Both the position numbers and the translations under genes were made by a program. DNA of 64,000 nt, from contig DDIU01000010.1 in assembly GCA_002338655.1 (NCBI GenBank), positions 5,839 to 69,838 of the forward strand, written 5' to 3'. This document shows positions 9,581-16,953 of the stretch, one piece after another (the first letter of the stretch is position 1; every line of letters starts with the position of its first letter). The stretch comes from Flammeovirgaceae bacterium UBA1842 (lineage in GTDB: Bacteria; Bacteroidota; Bacteroidia; Cytophagales; Cyclobacteriaceae). Under the pieces are notes generated by a model, which ran no database searches, was not told the DNA's origin, and saw nothing but the letters and a program-made list of their open reading frames with translations.

Positions 9581-9609
9581 GCCCGATTGTTGAACAATCG
9601 GGCTTTTTT
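9581..9609. terminator. Bidirectional intrinsic terminator
   Basis: A perfect 9-bp GC-rich stem (9581-9589 with 9595-9603) is flanked by an A run on the left and a T run on the right. It lies between the convergent sigma/DUF6768 genes and rseP and can serve both. Confidence 0.85.
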
Positions 9610-9625
9610 GATTTTAATATCCGGT

Positions 9626-10969
9626 TTACAAACCAAACAAGTTCTTTATAAACTCAATTTTAAAAATATCATTAAATATGATAAAGGCCATAAGTGCCAA
9701 TAGAAATACCATTCCTACCTTCTGCGCATTCTCCAGAAATTTATCTGAAGGTTTTCTGCCCGAAATAATTTCGTATGAAAGGAACATAACATGGCCGCCA
9801 TCCAATGCTGGTATTGGAAGTAAGTTCATAAATGCAAGTACCATGGAAAGTAAGCCCGTAAGTCTCCAGAAACGCTGCCAGTCCCAGCTTCCTCCATATG
9901 CCTGGGCAATACCAATAGGTCCCGATAAAGACTTTGTAACAGAAAGTTCACCTCTAAATATCTTGCCAAAAGCCTGTAGCTGAGTAAAGATCACGCCAAA
10001 TGCTCTTTTTGTGCCAAGGGTCGTTGACTGCCCTATACCATAGTTTACCGTAGTTAGAAAACCTTCGGGCATTCCCAGCATTACTCCGAGAAGGGTATCT
10101 TGCTTTACTGCGGCATTTAAATTCAATATTTCGCTATTTCTTCTAATGCTTGCAGTTATGGTATCACCTTTATAAGCAGCAATTATTTTCCTGATATCTC
10201 TCCCATCCAAAACTTCCTGACCACCCAGGGAAACAAAAATATCCCCTTCTTGGAGGCCTAATCTCTTCCCTAAACCGTCTTGCATCATTTCCACAATTGA
10301 AATAGGGATTTTAGGAATGATAAAATTGCCCATGGCCTTTTCATCACTAAAGTTTTCAATAAAATCTGAAGGGATAGGGATTTTTACCTCTTCACCATTT
10401 CTCAATACAGTATAATATGACGCTTTACCTAAGAATAGTTTAGTATCCATGACCTTGCTGAAATCCTCGAATTCCTGGCCATTGATTTTTACTATCTTAT
10501 CGCCCGTTTCAAAGCCAATTTCTTTGCCTAAGTCTTTGGCAATAATACCTCCATTGGCATTCACCTGATCTTTGGAAATTATTTGGTCGCCAAATACGAA
10601 TGTAAGGCTGATAAATATTAATATCCCCAAAATCACATTGACGAATATACCTCCCAACATCACTATCAAACGCTGCCATGCTGGCTTAGACCTGAATTCA
10701 TGTGGTTGTGGTGGTAATTTCATGGCTTCGGTATCCATGGATTCATCAATCATACCTGATATTTTCACATAACCACCTAATGGAATGGCACTTAGGGCAT
10801 ATTCAGTCTCTTTATATTTAAAACTGAATATTTTGGGTGGAAATCCGATTGAGAACTGCTCTACACGCATACCAAAAAACTTGGCTGCCAACAAATGTCC
10901 CATCTCATGCAGACCCACTAAAATTGATAAGCTCAGAATTATCTGAGCGGTCATTACTAATCCTTCCAT
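9626..10969 (-). CDS. rseP: RIP metalloprotease RseP (site-2 protease)
   Basis: Inner-membrane zinc protease that cuts transmembrane segments, classically of anti-sigma factors. 447 residues. The zinc motif HEMGH is at residues 21-25 in the first membrane segment. Two PDZ-like regions lie in the middle (about 130-290). The second metal site PALDGGH is near residue 390, with further membrane segments either side. The gene begins directly after dxr on the minus strand (10970 is the dxr stop), an order common in bacteria where dxr and rseP form an operon. A shared terminator separates it from the sigma factor pair. Confidence 0.96.
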   Translation of the reverse strand: MEGLVMTAQIILSLSILVGLHEMGHLLAAKFFGMRVEQFSIGFPPKIFSFKYKETEYALSAIPLGGYVKISGMIDESMDTEAMKLPPQPHEFRSKPAWQRLIVMLGGIFVNVILGILIFISLTFVFGDQIISKDQVNANGGIIAKDLGKEIGFETGDKIVKINGQEFEDFSKVMDTKLFLGKASYYTVLRNGEEVKIPIPSDFIENFSDEKAMGNFIIPKIPISIVEMMQDGLGKRLGLQEGDIFVSLGGQEVLDGRDIRKIIAAYKGDTITASIRRNSEILNLNAAVKQDTLLGVMLGMPEGFLTTVNYGIGQSTTLGTKRAFGVIFTQLQAFGKIFRGELSVTKSLSGPIGIAQAYGGSWDWQRFWRLTGLLSMVLAFMNLLPIPALDGGHVMFLSYEIISGRKPSDKFLENAQKVGMVFLLALMAFIIFNDIFKIEFIKNLFGL

Positions 10970-12133
10970 CTATTTATTTGCTATTTCTAATGCTTTAATT
11001 CTTGTTTCCTTATCTGTACTAACGTAATCCTCATACGAGGGTGATTTTATAAATTCTATTTTTTCCAAGCATGCCTCCACCAAGTCTGACATTTCTAAAA
11101 AGCCAATCTTATCATTTAAAAACTGAGCTACTGCTACCTCATTGGCAGCATTCAACACACAAGCCATATTACCACCCTTTTTAAGAGCCGAATAAGCTAG
11201 ATTAAGGTTACGGAAAGTATCCCTATCAGGTTGTTCAAATGTGAGTGCTGGATAATTTAAAAAGTCAAATCTAGGAAAATTTGAGGTCAATCTATCAGGA
11301 TAGCCCAAGGCAAACTGAATGGGCAGCTTCATGTCAGGCAGCCCCATTTGTGCTTTCATTGAACCATCGGTAAACTGTACTATTGAATGGATAATGGATT
11401 GTGGATGAACGATCACCTCAATTTGCTCTGTTTTAATACCGAAAAGCCATTTAGCTTCAATTACTTCAAGCCCTTTGTTCATCAATGAAGCAGAATCAAT
11501 GGTGATTTTTGCGCCCATATCCCAGTTCGGATGTTTGAGGGCTTGTGCCTTGGTCACCTTTTCCAATTCGCTTTTGGTTCTTCCTCTGAAAGGTCCACCC
11601 GAAGCAGTTAGGATTATCTTTTCTATTGGGTTATGAAATTCCCCTAGCAAACATTGGAATATGGCTGAATGTTCGGAGTCAACTGGGTAGATATTAATAC
11701 CTTTTTCTTGGGCTAGGTTAGTGATTAGCTCTCCTGCTACTACCAGCGTTTCCTTATTGGCTAATGCAATATGTTTTCCTGCCTCAATGGCATTTATGGT
11801 AGGCTTGAGGCCTGCATAACCTACCAATGCAGTGAGTACCAAGTCAATGGTGTCCATCTGCACCACAGAGGCCAATGCCTTGTCCCCCGCATAAACTTTG
11901 ATATCTAATGGGTCTAGCGCAGCAAAAACCCTATCATACAATGCATCATTACCAATTACAACAGTATTTGGCTTAAATTCTACTGCCTGCTCAATAAGAA
12001 GGTCGGCATTATTTTGTGCGCTAAGCACTTCGATCTCAAAACGATCTTTGTGCAATCGTACAACATCTAGTGCCTGCGTGCCTATTGAGCCCGTTGAACC
12101 GAGGATGGCGATATGTTTTTTATCATCATTCAT
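10970..12133 (-). CDS. dxr: 1-deoxy-D-xylulose 5-phosphate reductoisomerase
   Basis: Second step of the non-mevalonate isoprenoid pathway: converts DXP to 2-C-methyl-D-erythritol 4-phosphate with NADPH. 387 residues, usual length. The N-terminal nucleotide-binding motif GSTGSIGTQ is near residues 12-20, the metal/substrate residues in VDSEHSAIFQ near 150, and the flexible-loop region HPNWDMGAKITIDSASLMNKGLE near 197-219 (given in part). The start codon and first few codons (12124-12133) lie inside copy 1 of a 255-bp duplication, so the region upstream of this gene has been remodelled. Confidence 0.97.
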   Translation of the reverse strand: MNDDKKHIAILGSTGSIGTQALDVVRLHKDRFEIEVLSAQNNADLLIEQAVEFKPNTVVIGNDALYDRVFAALDPLDIKVYAGDKALASVVQMDTIDLVLTALVGYAGLKPTINAIEAGKHIALANKETLVVAGELITNLAQEKGINIYPVDSEHSAIFQCLLGEFHNPIEKIILTASGGPFRGRTKSELEKVTKAQALKHPNWDMGAKITIDSASLMNKGLEVIEAKWLFGIKTEQIEVIVHPQSIIHSIVQFTDGSMKAQMGLPDMKLPIQFALGYPDRLTSNFPRFDFLNYPALTFEQPDRDTFRNLNLAYSALKKGGNMACVLNAANEVAVAQFLNDKIGFLEMSDLVEACLEKIEFIKSPSYEDYVSTDKETRIKALEIANK

Positions 12134-12378
12134 TATTCGTCATTCGATATTCATTATTCAACATTGATATACACCATTCTAATTTTTCGAATTCTGAATA
12201 ACGAACATTGAATATGGAATATCGAATTTTGTTTATTTATCACTATTTTTCTTTGCGGTTTCCAAGCTTTTTACAAAAATGAAAATTAGTTGATTTGATT
12301 CGTCTAGAATTAAATCATTATTTAAATAACCGGCCTTAATTAAAATTTAAAACAGTATTTCCTATACATTTTTCTATT
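12124..12378. repeat. Tandem duplication, copy 1 (about 255-bp unit)
   Basis: The stretch from the first dxr codons to about 12352 matches 12379-12610 closely, offset 255 bp (257 bp after a 2-bp T-run indel). The unit contains AT-rich short repeats of the ATTCGATATTCATTATT type and the 3' end of a four-helix-bundle gene. Copies differ at scattered bases, so the event is not recent. Similarity fades after about 12352. Confidence 0.9.
12233..12352 (-). pseudogene. Truncated 3' end of four-helix-bundle gene (relic copy)
   Basis: Reading the minus strand, this segment encodes the last 32 residues of the four-helix-bundle protein (GYLNNDLILDESNQL to TAKKNSDK and stop at 12233-12235) with only two substitutions (S to N and S to F). 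Upstream of that the match decays and no start exists. It is the dead partner created by the tandem duplication whose intact version is at 12490-12849. Confidence 0.85.
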
Positions 12379-12610
12379 CATCATTCATTATTCGTAATTC
12401 GATATTCATTATTAAACATTGATATACACCATTCTAATTTTTTTCGAATTCTGAATAACGAACATTGAATATAGAATATCGAATTTTGTTTATTTATCAC
12501 TATTTTTCTTTGCGGTTTCCAAGCTTTTTACAAAAATGGAGATCAACTGATTGGATTCGTCAAGAATTAAATCATTACTTAAATAACCGGCCCTAGTAAG
12601 AATTTTTAAA
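12379..12610. repeat. Tandem duplication, copy 2 (about 255-bp unit)
   Basis: Second copy of the unit. It begins with the same 17 bases (12379-12395) that form the first dxr codons in copy 1, here followed quickly by a stop, and runs into the intact 3' end of the four-helix-bundle gene. Confidence 0.9.
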
Positions 12611-12849
12611 CAATTCAAACTCTCTCTAAGCTCCTTAAGTACAATCTTCATTTTGTGGATGAAGTCCTTTCTTGATTCAGCTGCCAATACCTCCCCATAA
12701 TTTAAAGCTGGAGAACTCGATGATCTTATTAATTGCGAACCCAAGTGAGCAGCTGCCCTGTTATTGGGTAAATTGTCAATAATCTTAATTACCTGTACTG
12801 AATAAGAAATTAATCTCTCTTCTAAATCAAATTTTCTTTCCTTACTCAT
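12490..12849 (-). CDS. Four helix bundle protein (23S rRNA intervening-sequence protein family)
   Basis: 119 residues, mostly helical. The pattern includes LIRSSSSPALNYGEVLAAES near 41-60 and a following KELRES segment, characteristic of the S23/four-helix-bundle family (TIGR02436-like). Founding members are encoded in intervening sequences of 23S rRNA, and relatives include Avd of diversity-generating retroelements. No rRNA or reverse transcriptase is near. The gene is surrounded by AT-rich short repeats and its 3' end is duplicated (12233-12352). Function is unknown. It is short, scattered in Bacteroidota genomes, and may behave as a dispersed cassette, which is inference. Confidence 0.88.
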   Translation of the reverse strand: MSKERKFDLEERLISYSVQVIKIIDNLPNNRAAAHLGSQLIRSSSSPALNYGEVLAAESRKDFIHKMKIVLKELRESLNCLKILTRAGYLSNDLILDESNQLISIFVKSLETAKKNSDK

Positions 12850-12895
12850 TCGATATTCAACATTCTTAAATCAATATTCAGAATTCAATTATTAT

Positions 12896-14395
12896 CTATT
12901 TTATCTTGTGCTTTTCAAGATCATCAGCAATCTTCCTATCATTTGACAAACGTGGCACTTTATTCTGCCCACCTAATTTGCCTTGTGATTTCATATATTC
13001 TATAAAGGAATTTTTCTTCAACACAATAATTTTCAGTCCCCTCAGTATCGTACCAGTTATGAGATCGTCATAATAGGAATTCAATTTTTGAAGCTGCAAA
13101 TTTAACTCTTTTTCGAAGGCCGCCAAATCATTAGGTTCATTAGCAAATTCAATAAACCATTCATGGAGAGGTAATCCTTCTGCCGGAGTTACATTGGGGG
13201 CAACAGTAAATTCGATTATTTCCGTTTCAGGAAATTTCTCACAGGTCTTTTTCATTGCATTTTCCACTTCCTCGCCTATCACATGCTCACCAAATGCCGA
13301 AATAAAGTGTTTTATCCTTCCTGTGACAAGAAGCCGGTAAGGTTCCTTGGAAATGAACTTGACCGTATCTCCAATAGAATAGCCCCAGAGTCCCGCATTG
13401 CTGTTGATGATCAGTGCATAATTTACGTTTAGCTCCACCTGATCGATTGAAAGTCGGGTCGGATTTTCATTAAAATATTCATCCGTTGGAATAAATTCAA
13501 AGAAGATGCCGCTCTTTAATAAAATAAGCAGTCCAGGTTCTGTTTGCGAGTCTTGATAGGCTATGAAACCTTCTGATGCCGGATAGGTTTCTATCGAATC
13601 TATCTTCTTACCAATCGTCTCAAACAACTTTGCCCGATAGGGCTCAAAATTCACTCCACCATAAACGAATAATGAAAAATTGGGAAATATATCCTTGATT
13701 TTTCTATTATCCCGTAACTGGATTTTGTCAAAATACATCTGTACCCATGGTGGAATACCAGAGATCAGGGTCATATTCTTATCGAGTGTTTCATCTATAA
13801 TGTGATCCAATTTCGTTTCCCAATCTTCAATGCAGTTGGTTTTGTAGCTCGGCATTTGATTGGTGCGCAAATAGCTGGGCACATGATGATTTACGATCCC
13901 TGACAAACGGCCGACATGAATTCCTGACTTCTTATGTAACTCCGGACTGCCGGATAAAAATATCAATTTACCGTCAAGGAATTTCGAATTACCTGTTTCC
14001 GCTACATACGAAAGCACAGCATTTCGGGCACTTACAAAATGGTTAGGAATTGAAGCTTTGGTGATGGGAATGTATTTGGTGCCTGATGTAGTACCTGATG
14101 TTTTTGATAAATAAACCGGTTTGCCAGGCCATAGCACATCCGATTCACCATTAAGTATTTTATCTATATAGGATTTAAGTTCCTCATAATCACGGATAGG
14201 CACATTGGCCTTAAAGTCCTCATAGTTATTGATTTTATCAAAATGATGGTCTTTCCCAAACAGCGTTTTTGCACCGTTGGCAATCAAGTTATCAAAAACA
14301 ATTTGCTGTGACGCTGCTGGCTGTGAGGACCATGTTTTTGTTTGTGAAGCTATTATTTTGGCAAATGGCTTACCGAAAAAAGATCGTATTCCCAT
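12896..14395 (-). CDS. GH3 auxin-responsive promoter family protein (acyl-adenylating enzyme fold)
   Basis: 499 residues resembling the bacterial GH3 family, members of the ANL superfamily of adenylating enzymes. Visible are the phosphate-loop-like TSGTTSGTKYIPI near residues 109-121, a TYPASEGF segment near 266 matching the adenylate-binding motif, and SIGDTVKF near 352 with the following VTGRIKHFISAFGEHV. Plant GH3 proteins conjugate amino acids to hormones; bacterial substrates are unknown. The protein has no signal peptide and should be cytoplasmic. The flanks carry AT-rich short repeats. Confidence 0.9.
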   Translation of the reverse strand: MGIRSFFGKPFAKIIASQTKTWSSQPAASQQIVFDNLIANGAKTLFGKDHHFDKINNYEDFKANVPIRDYEELKSYIDKILNGESDVLWPGKPVYLSKTSGTTSGTKYIPITKASIPNHFVSARNAVLSYVAETGNSKFLDGKLIFLSGSPELHKKSGIHVGRLSGIVNHHVPSYLRTNQMPSYKTNCIEDWETKLDHIIDETLDKNMTLISGIPPWVQMYFDKIQLRDNRKIKDIFPNFSLFVYGGVNFEPYRAKLFETIGKKIDSIETYPASEGFIAYQDSQTEPGLLILLKSGIFFEFIPTDEYFNENPTRLSIDQVELNVNYALIINSNAGLWGYSIGDTVKFISKEPYRLLVTGRIKHFISAFGEHVIGEEVENAMKKTCEKFPETEIIEFTVAPNVTPAEGLPLHEWFIEFANEPNDLAAFEKELNLQLQKLNSYYDDLITGTILRGLKIIVLKKNSFIEYMKSQGKLGGQNKVPRLSNDRKIADDLEKHKIK

Positions 14396-14453
14396 TTATT
14401 GAAGTATTGAATTTAACGTAGTATCAAAGATGGCAAATTTATGACTCGTTTCA

Positions 14454-14638
14454 GGAATATTGAATGTAGAATTATGAACGTAGAATGTAGAATTAAAAAT
14501 TTAAAAATAAAGAATTTGAGGACTGTTTCATTTCTCCCTTTGATTTGGACGGAGGTAGAGTAGGGATGGAATGCTGAATGTTGAATAACGAATATTGAAT
14601 ATTGAATAAAAAATTAAGAATTAAGAATTCGAAGACTG
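14454..14638. repeat. AT-rich imperfect direct repeats between GH3 and alkD
   Basis: Two related units of about 70 bp (14454-14525 and 14568-14638) start with GGAAT, consist of short blocks of the GAATATTGAAT / GTAGAAT type, and both end GACTG. Similar blocks occur at 12124-12240, 12379-12485 and 12848-12890. They contain no open frame of note and lie in the 285-bp gap between genes. Confidence 0.65.
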
Positions 14639-14680
14639 CTTAGTGCCTCGCTGTAACCAGAATATTCCTTAATTTCAATT

Positions 14681-15349
14681 ATGAAGCAATTTATTACCAC
14701 CTTACAAGCAGAATTTGAGAAGCATGCCATTCCTAGAATTGCTGTAGAGCAAAAAGCTTATATGCGTGATCAATATGAATACTATGGCATAAAAGCAGAC
14801 TTGAGAAGAGAAATTCAACGGCCTTTTTTGATGAAACAATACCTTCCTGCCAAGAAGAACGTAATGCCGCTTATCAAAGCACTCTGGGCCAAACCTCAAC
14901 GGGATTATCAATATGTAGCACAAGAACTCATGTTTAAATATGTACGGCAACTTGAAAAGCAAGACATCACACTATTTGAACATATGATAACGCATAAATC
15001 ATGGTGGGATACCATTGACTTTATAGCCCCAAAATTAATTGCCCAGTATTTTAAAATGTATCCAGAGCAAAGAGAACCCTATGTGGAAAAATGGCTGGCC
15101 TCAGGCAATATTTGGCTACAGCGATCTGCTCTTCTCTTTCAACTGAAATATAAAGATCAACTCGACACTAAATTTCTAAGCTATGTGATTCATTCACTAC
15201 TAGGCTCCAATGAGTTTTTTATCAATAAAGCCATTGGGTGGGTTTTGCGAGAATATGGTAAAACTGATCCAGGATGGGTAGTTGAATTTGCGAATAATAC
15301 TGCCCTCAGCAATTTGAGTAGACGTGAGGCATTGCGGTTGATTAATTAG
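14681..15349 (+). CDS. DNA alkylation repair protein (AlkD-like)
   Basis: 222 residues, all-helical, matching the AlkD family of HEAT-like-repeat DNA glycosylases that remove alkylated bases. Family features visible: the early YMRDQYEYYGIKADLRRE segment (residues 27-44), the HKSWWDTIDFIAP stretch near 106-118 containing the conserved Trp and Asp, and FFINKAIGWVLREYGK near 178-193. No signal peptide. It stands alone on the plus strand, 285 bp from the GH3 gene and 107 bp before the htrA-like gene. Confidence 0.9.
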   Translation: MKQFITTLQAEFEKHAIPRIAVEQKAYMRDQYEYYGIKADLRREIQRPFLMKQYLPAKKNVMPLIKALWAKPQRDYQYVAQELMFKYVRQLEKQDITLFEHMITHKSWWDTIDFIAPKLIAQYFKMYPEQREPYVEKWLASGNIWLQRSALLFQLKYKDQLDTKFLSYVIHSLLGSNEFFINKAIGWVLREYGKTDPGWVVEFANNTALSNLSRREALRLIN

Positions 15350-15456
15350 TCAATTTCAAATCAGTTTATTTTTAACATTTTTTAAGCAACACATTACCAT
15401 TTGTCACGTTGAAAAATTCAGCACACTTTTTGTTCAACAGCAGGTAAACTACAACT

Positions 15457-16920
15457 ATGCGGAAGTCTATACAGGTTATTGTCATCGCTTTCATTTCTGG
15501 CCTTGGTGGCGCTTATACTTATAATATGTTCACCAATCAACCTGAAAAGGTACAGGATCACCTACCACCCAAGGTAAGTTTTGCATCAAATGAACATATT
15601 CCTAATGCATCAGAACGGACTGTATCCAGAGGAATAACCAATTTAAATGAAGATTTTGTGGCGGCTTCTGAAGCCAGTACGCAGAGTGTGGTTTATATAA
15701 AAAATATTTCTGAAAAGACTTATGGCAAAAGTTACCTCGATTGGATTTTTGAACGTAGTCCGGAAACTCAAACCCAAGTGAGCAGCGGTTCAGGGGTTAT
15801 ATTTTCAACAGATGGCTATATCGTTTCCAACAACCATGTAGTACAAGATGCTGATCAGTTGCAAGTAGTATACAGCAAGAAGGTTTATAATGCCAAATTG
15901 GTAGGTACAGATCCCTCCACAGATCTTTCAGTACTTAAGATTGACGTTGACAATTTACCTGCTATTACAATGGGTAGTTCCAAGTCGTTAAAAGTGGGTG
16001 AATGGGTTATTGCCGTTGGCAATCCATTTAATCTTACTTCTACAGTGACAGCGGGTATAGTTAGTGCTAAAGGCAGGGAAATTAACATCTTACAAGGTAA
16101 ATTTCCAATTGAGTCATTCATACAAACCGATGCAGCCATTAATCCTGGTAATAGTGGTGGTGCCTTGGTAAACAAATATGGTGAGCTTGTGGGCATCAAC
16201 ACAGCCATCCTTTCACGTACAGGTTCTTATGCAGGCTATGGTTTTGCAGTGCCTGTAGATATTGTCAAAAAAATAGTGGGCGATATCATAGAATATGGGG
16301 AAGTACAGAAAGCTTTTTTTGGAGGTGAAGTGGCCGATTTTGACGCAACTACTGCTGAACGGTTGGATATTGATGTAAGTAAAGATAACATCAACGGGGT
16401 GTTGTTAGCTTATGTTCAGAAAGACGGTTCTGCGGAAAAAGCAGGGTTAAAAGAAGGAGACCTCATCTTGAAATTTAACGATCAGGCAGTAAACAGCCGA
16501 AGTGAATTTGAAGAGGAATTGAGTTACCATACTCCAGGAGATAAAATTACTGTCACCTATAAAAGAAAAGATAAAATTGGAACTGCCAATCTGGTATTGA
16601 CCAATAGGGAAGGGACAACGAGTATTTTAAAAAGGGAAATCTATACCTCAGAGTCATTGGGAGCTAGATTTGAAGCCGTTCCAAAAGTAGAGCGTGACTT
16701 ATTGAAAATTGACTATGGAGTACGTGTTTTCAACATTCAGAATGGTTTGATCAAACGTATTGGCATCACTGAAGACTTCGTGATCACTGATATCAACCGA
16801 AACGCGATCAAAGACCCCGAAAAACTCGCTGATATTCTTGAAAAAATAAGGGGCAGGGTGATCATTGAAGGAGTAAATAGCAAGGGTAGACAAGGGTATT
16901 ACTCATTTTACCTGAGATAA
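15457..16920 (+). CDS. Do/HtrA-family periplasmic serine protease
   Basis: 487 residues. An N-terminal signal anchor (residues about 5-25) is followed by a trypsin-like domain with the complete triad: His in SNNHVV, Asp in STDLSVLKI, Ser in NPGNSGGAL. One clear PDZ domain follows (about 310-395, with KAGLKEGDLI), then a weaker second PDZ-like region. This is a DegP/DegQ-like quality-control protease of the cell envelope. The family also includes DegS-type proteases that start envelope-stress cascades with RseP, whose gene is about 5 kb away, but no direct link is shown. Confidence 0.93.
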   Translation: MRKSIQVIVIAFISGLGGAYTYNMFTNQPEKVQDHLPPKVSFASNEHIPNASERTVSRGITNLNEDFVAASEASTQSVVYIKNISEKTYGKSYLDWIFERSPETQTQVSSGSGVIFSTDGYIVSNNHVVQDADQLQVVYSKKVYNAKLVGTDPSTDLSVLKIDVDNLPAITMGSSKSLKVGEWVIAVGNPFNLTSTVTAGIVSAKGREINILQGKFPIESFIQTDAAINPGNSGGALVNKYGELVGINTAILSRTGSYAGYGFAVPVDIVKKIVGDIIEYGEVQKAFFGGEVADFDATTAERLDIDVSKDNINGVLLAYVQKDGSAEKAGLKEGDLILKFNDQAVNSRSEFEEELSYHTPGDKITVTYKRKDKIGTANLVLTNREGTTSILKREIYTSESLGARFEAVPKVERDLLKIDYGVRVFNIQNGLIKRIGITEDFVITDINRNAIKDPEKLADILEKIRGRVIIEGVNSKGRQGYYSFYLR

Positions 16921-16953
16921 TATAAAAGGCCGATCAATAATTGGCCTTTTATA
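16921..16953. terminator. Bidirectional terminator between htrA-like gene and permease
   Basis: A perfect 11-bp inverted repeat (16921-16931 with 16943-16953), AT-flanked, lies exactly between the two convergent stop codons. Confidence 0.8.

Noticed and set aside
12124..12890. CRISPR-like array
   Set aside because: Repeats are AT-rich, irregular in length and spacing, with no constant repeat/spacer structure and no cas genes.
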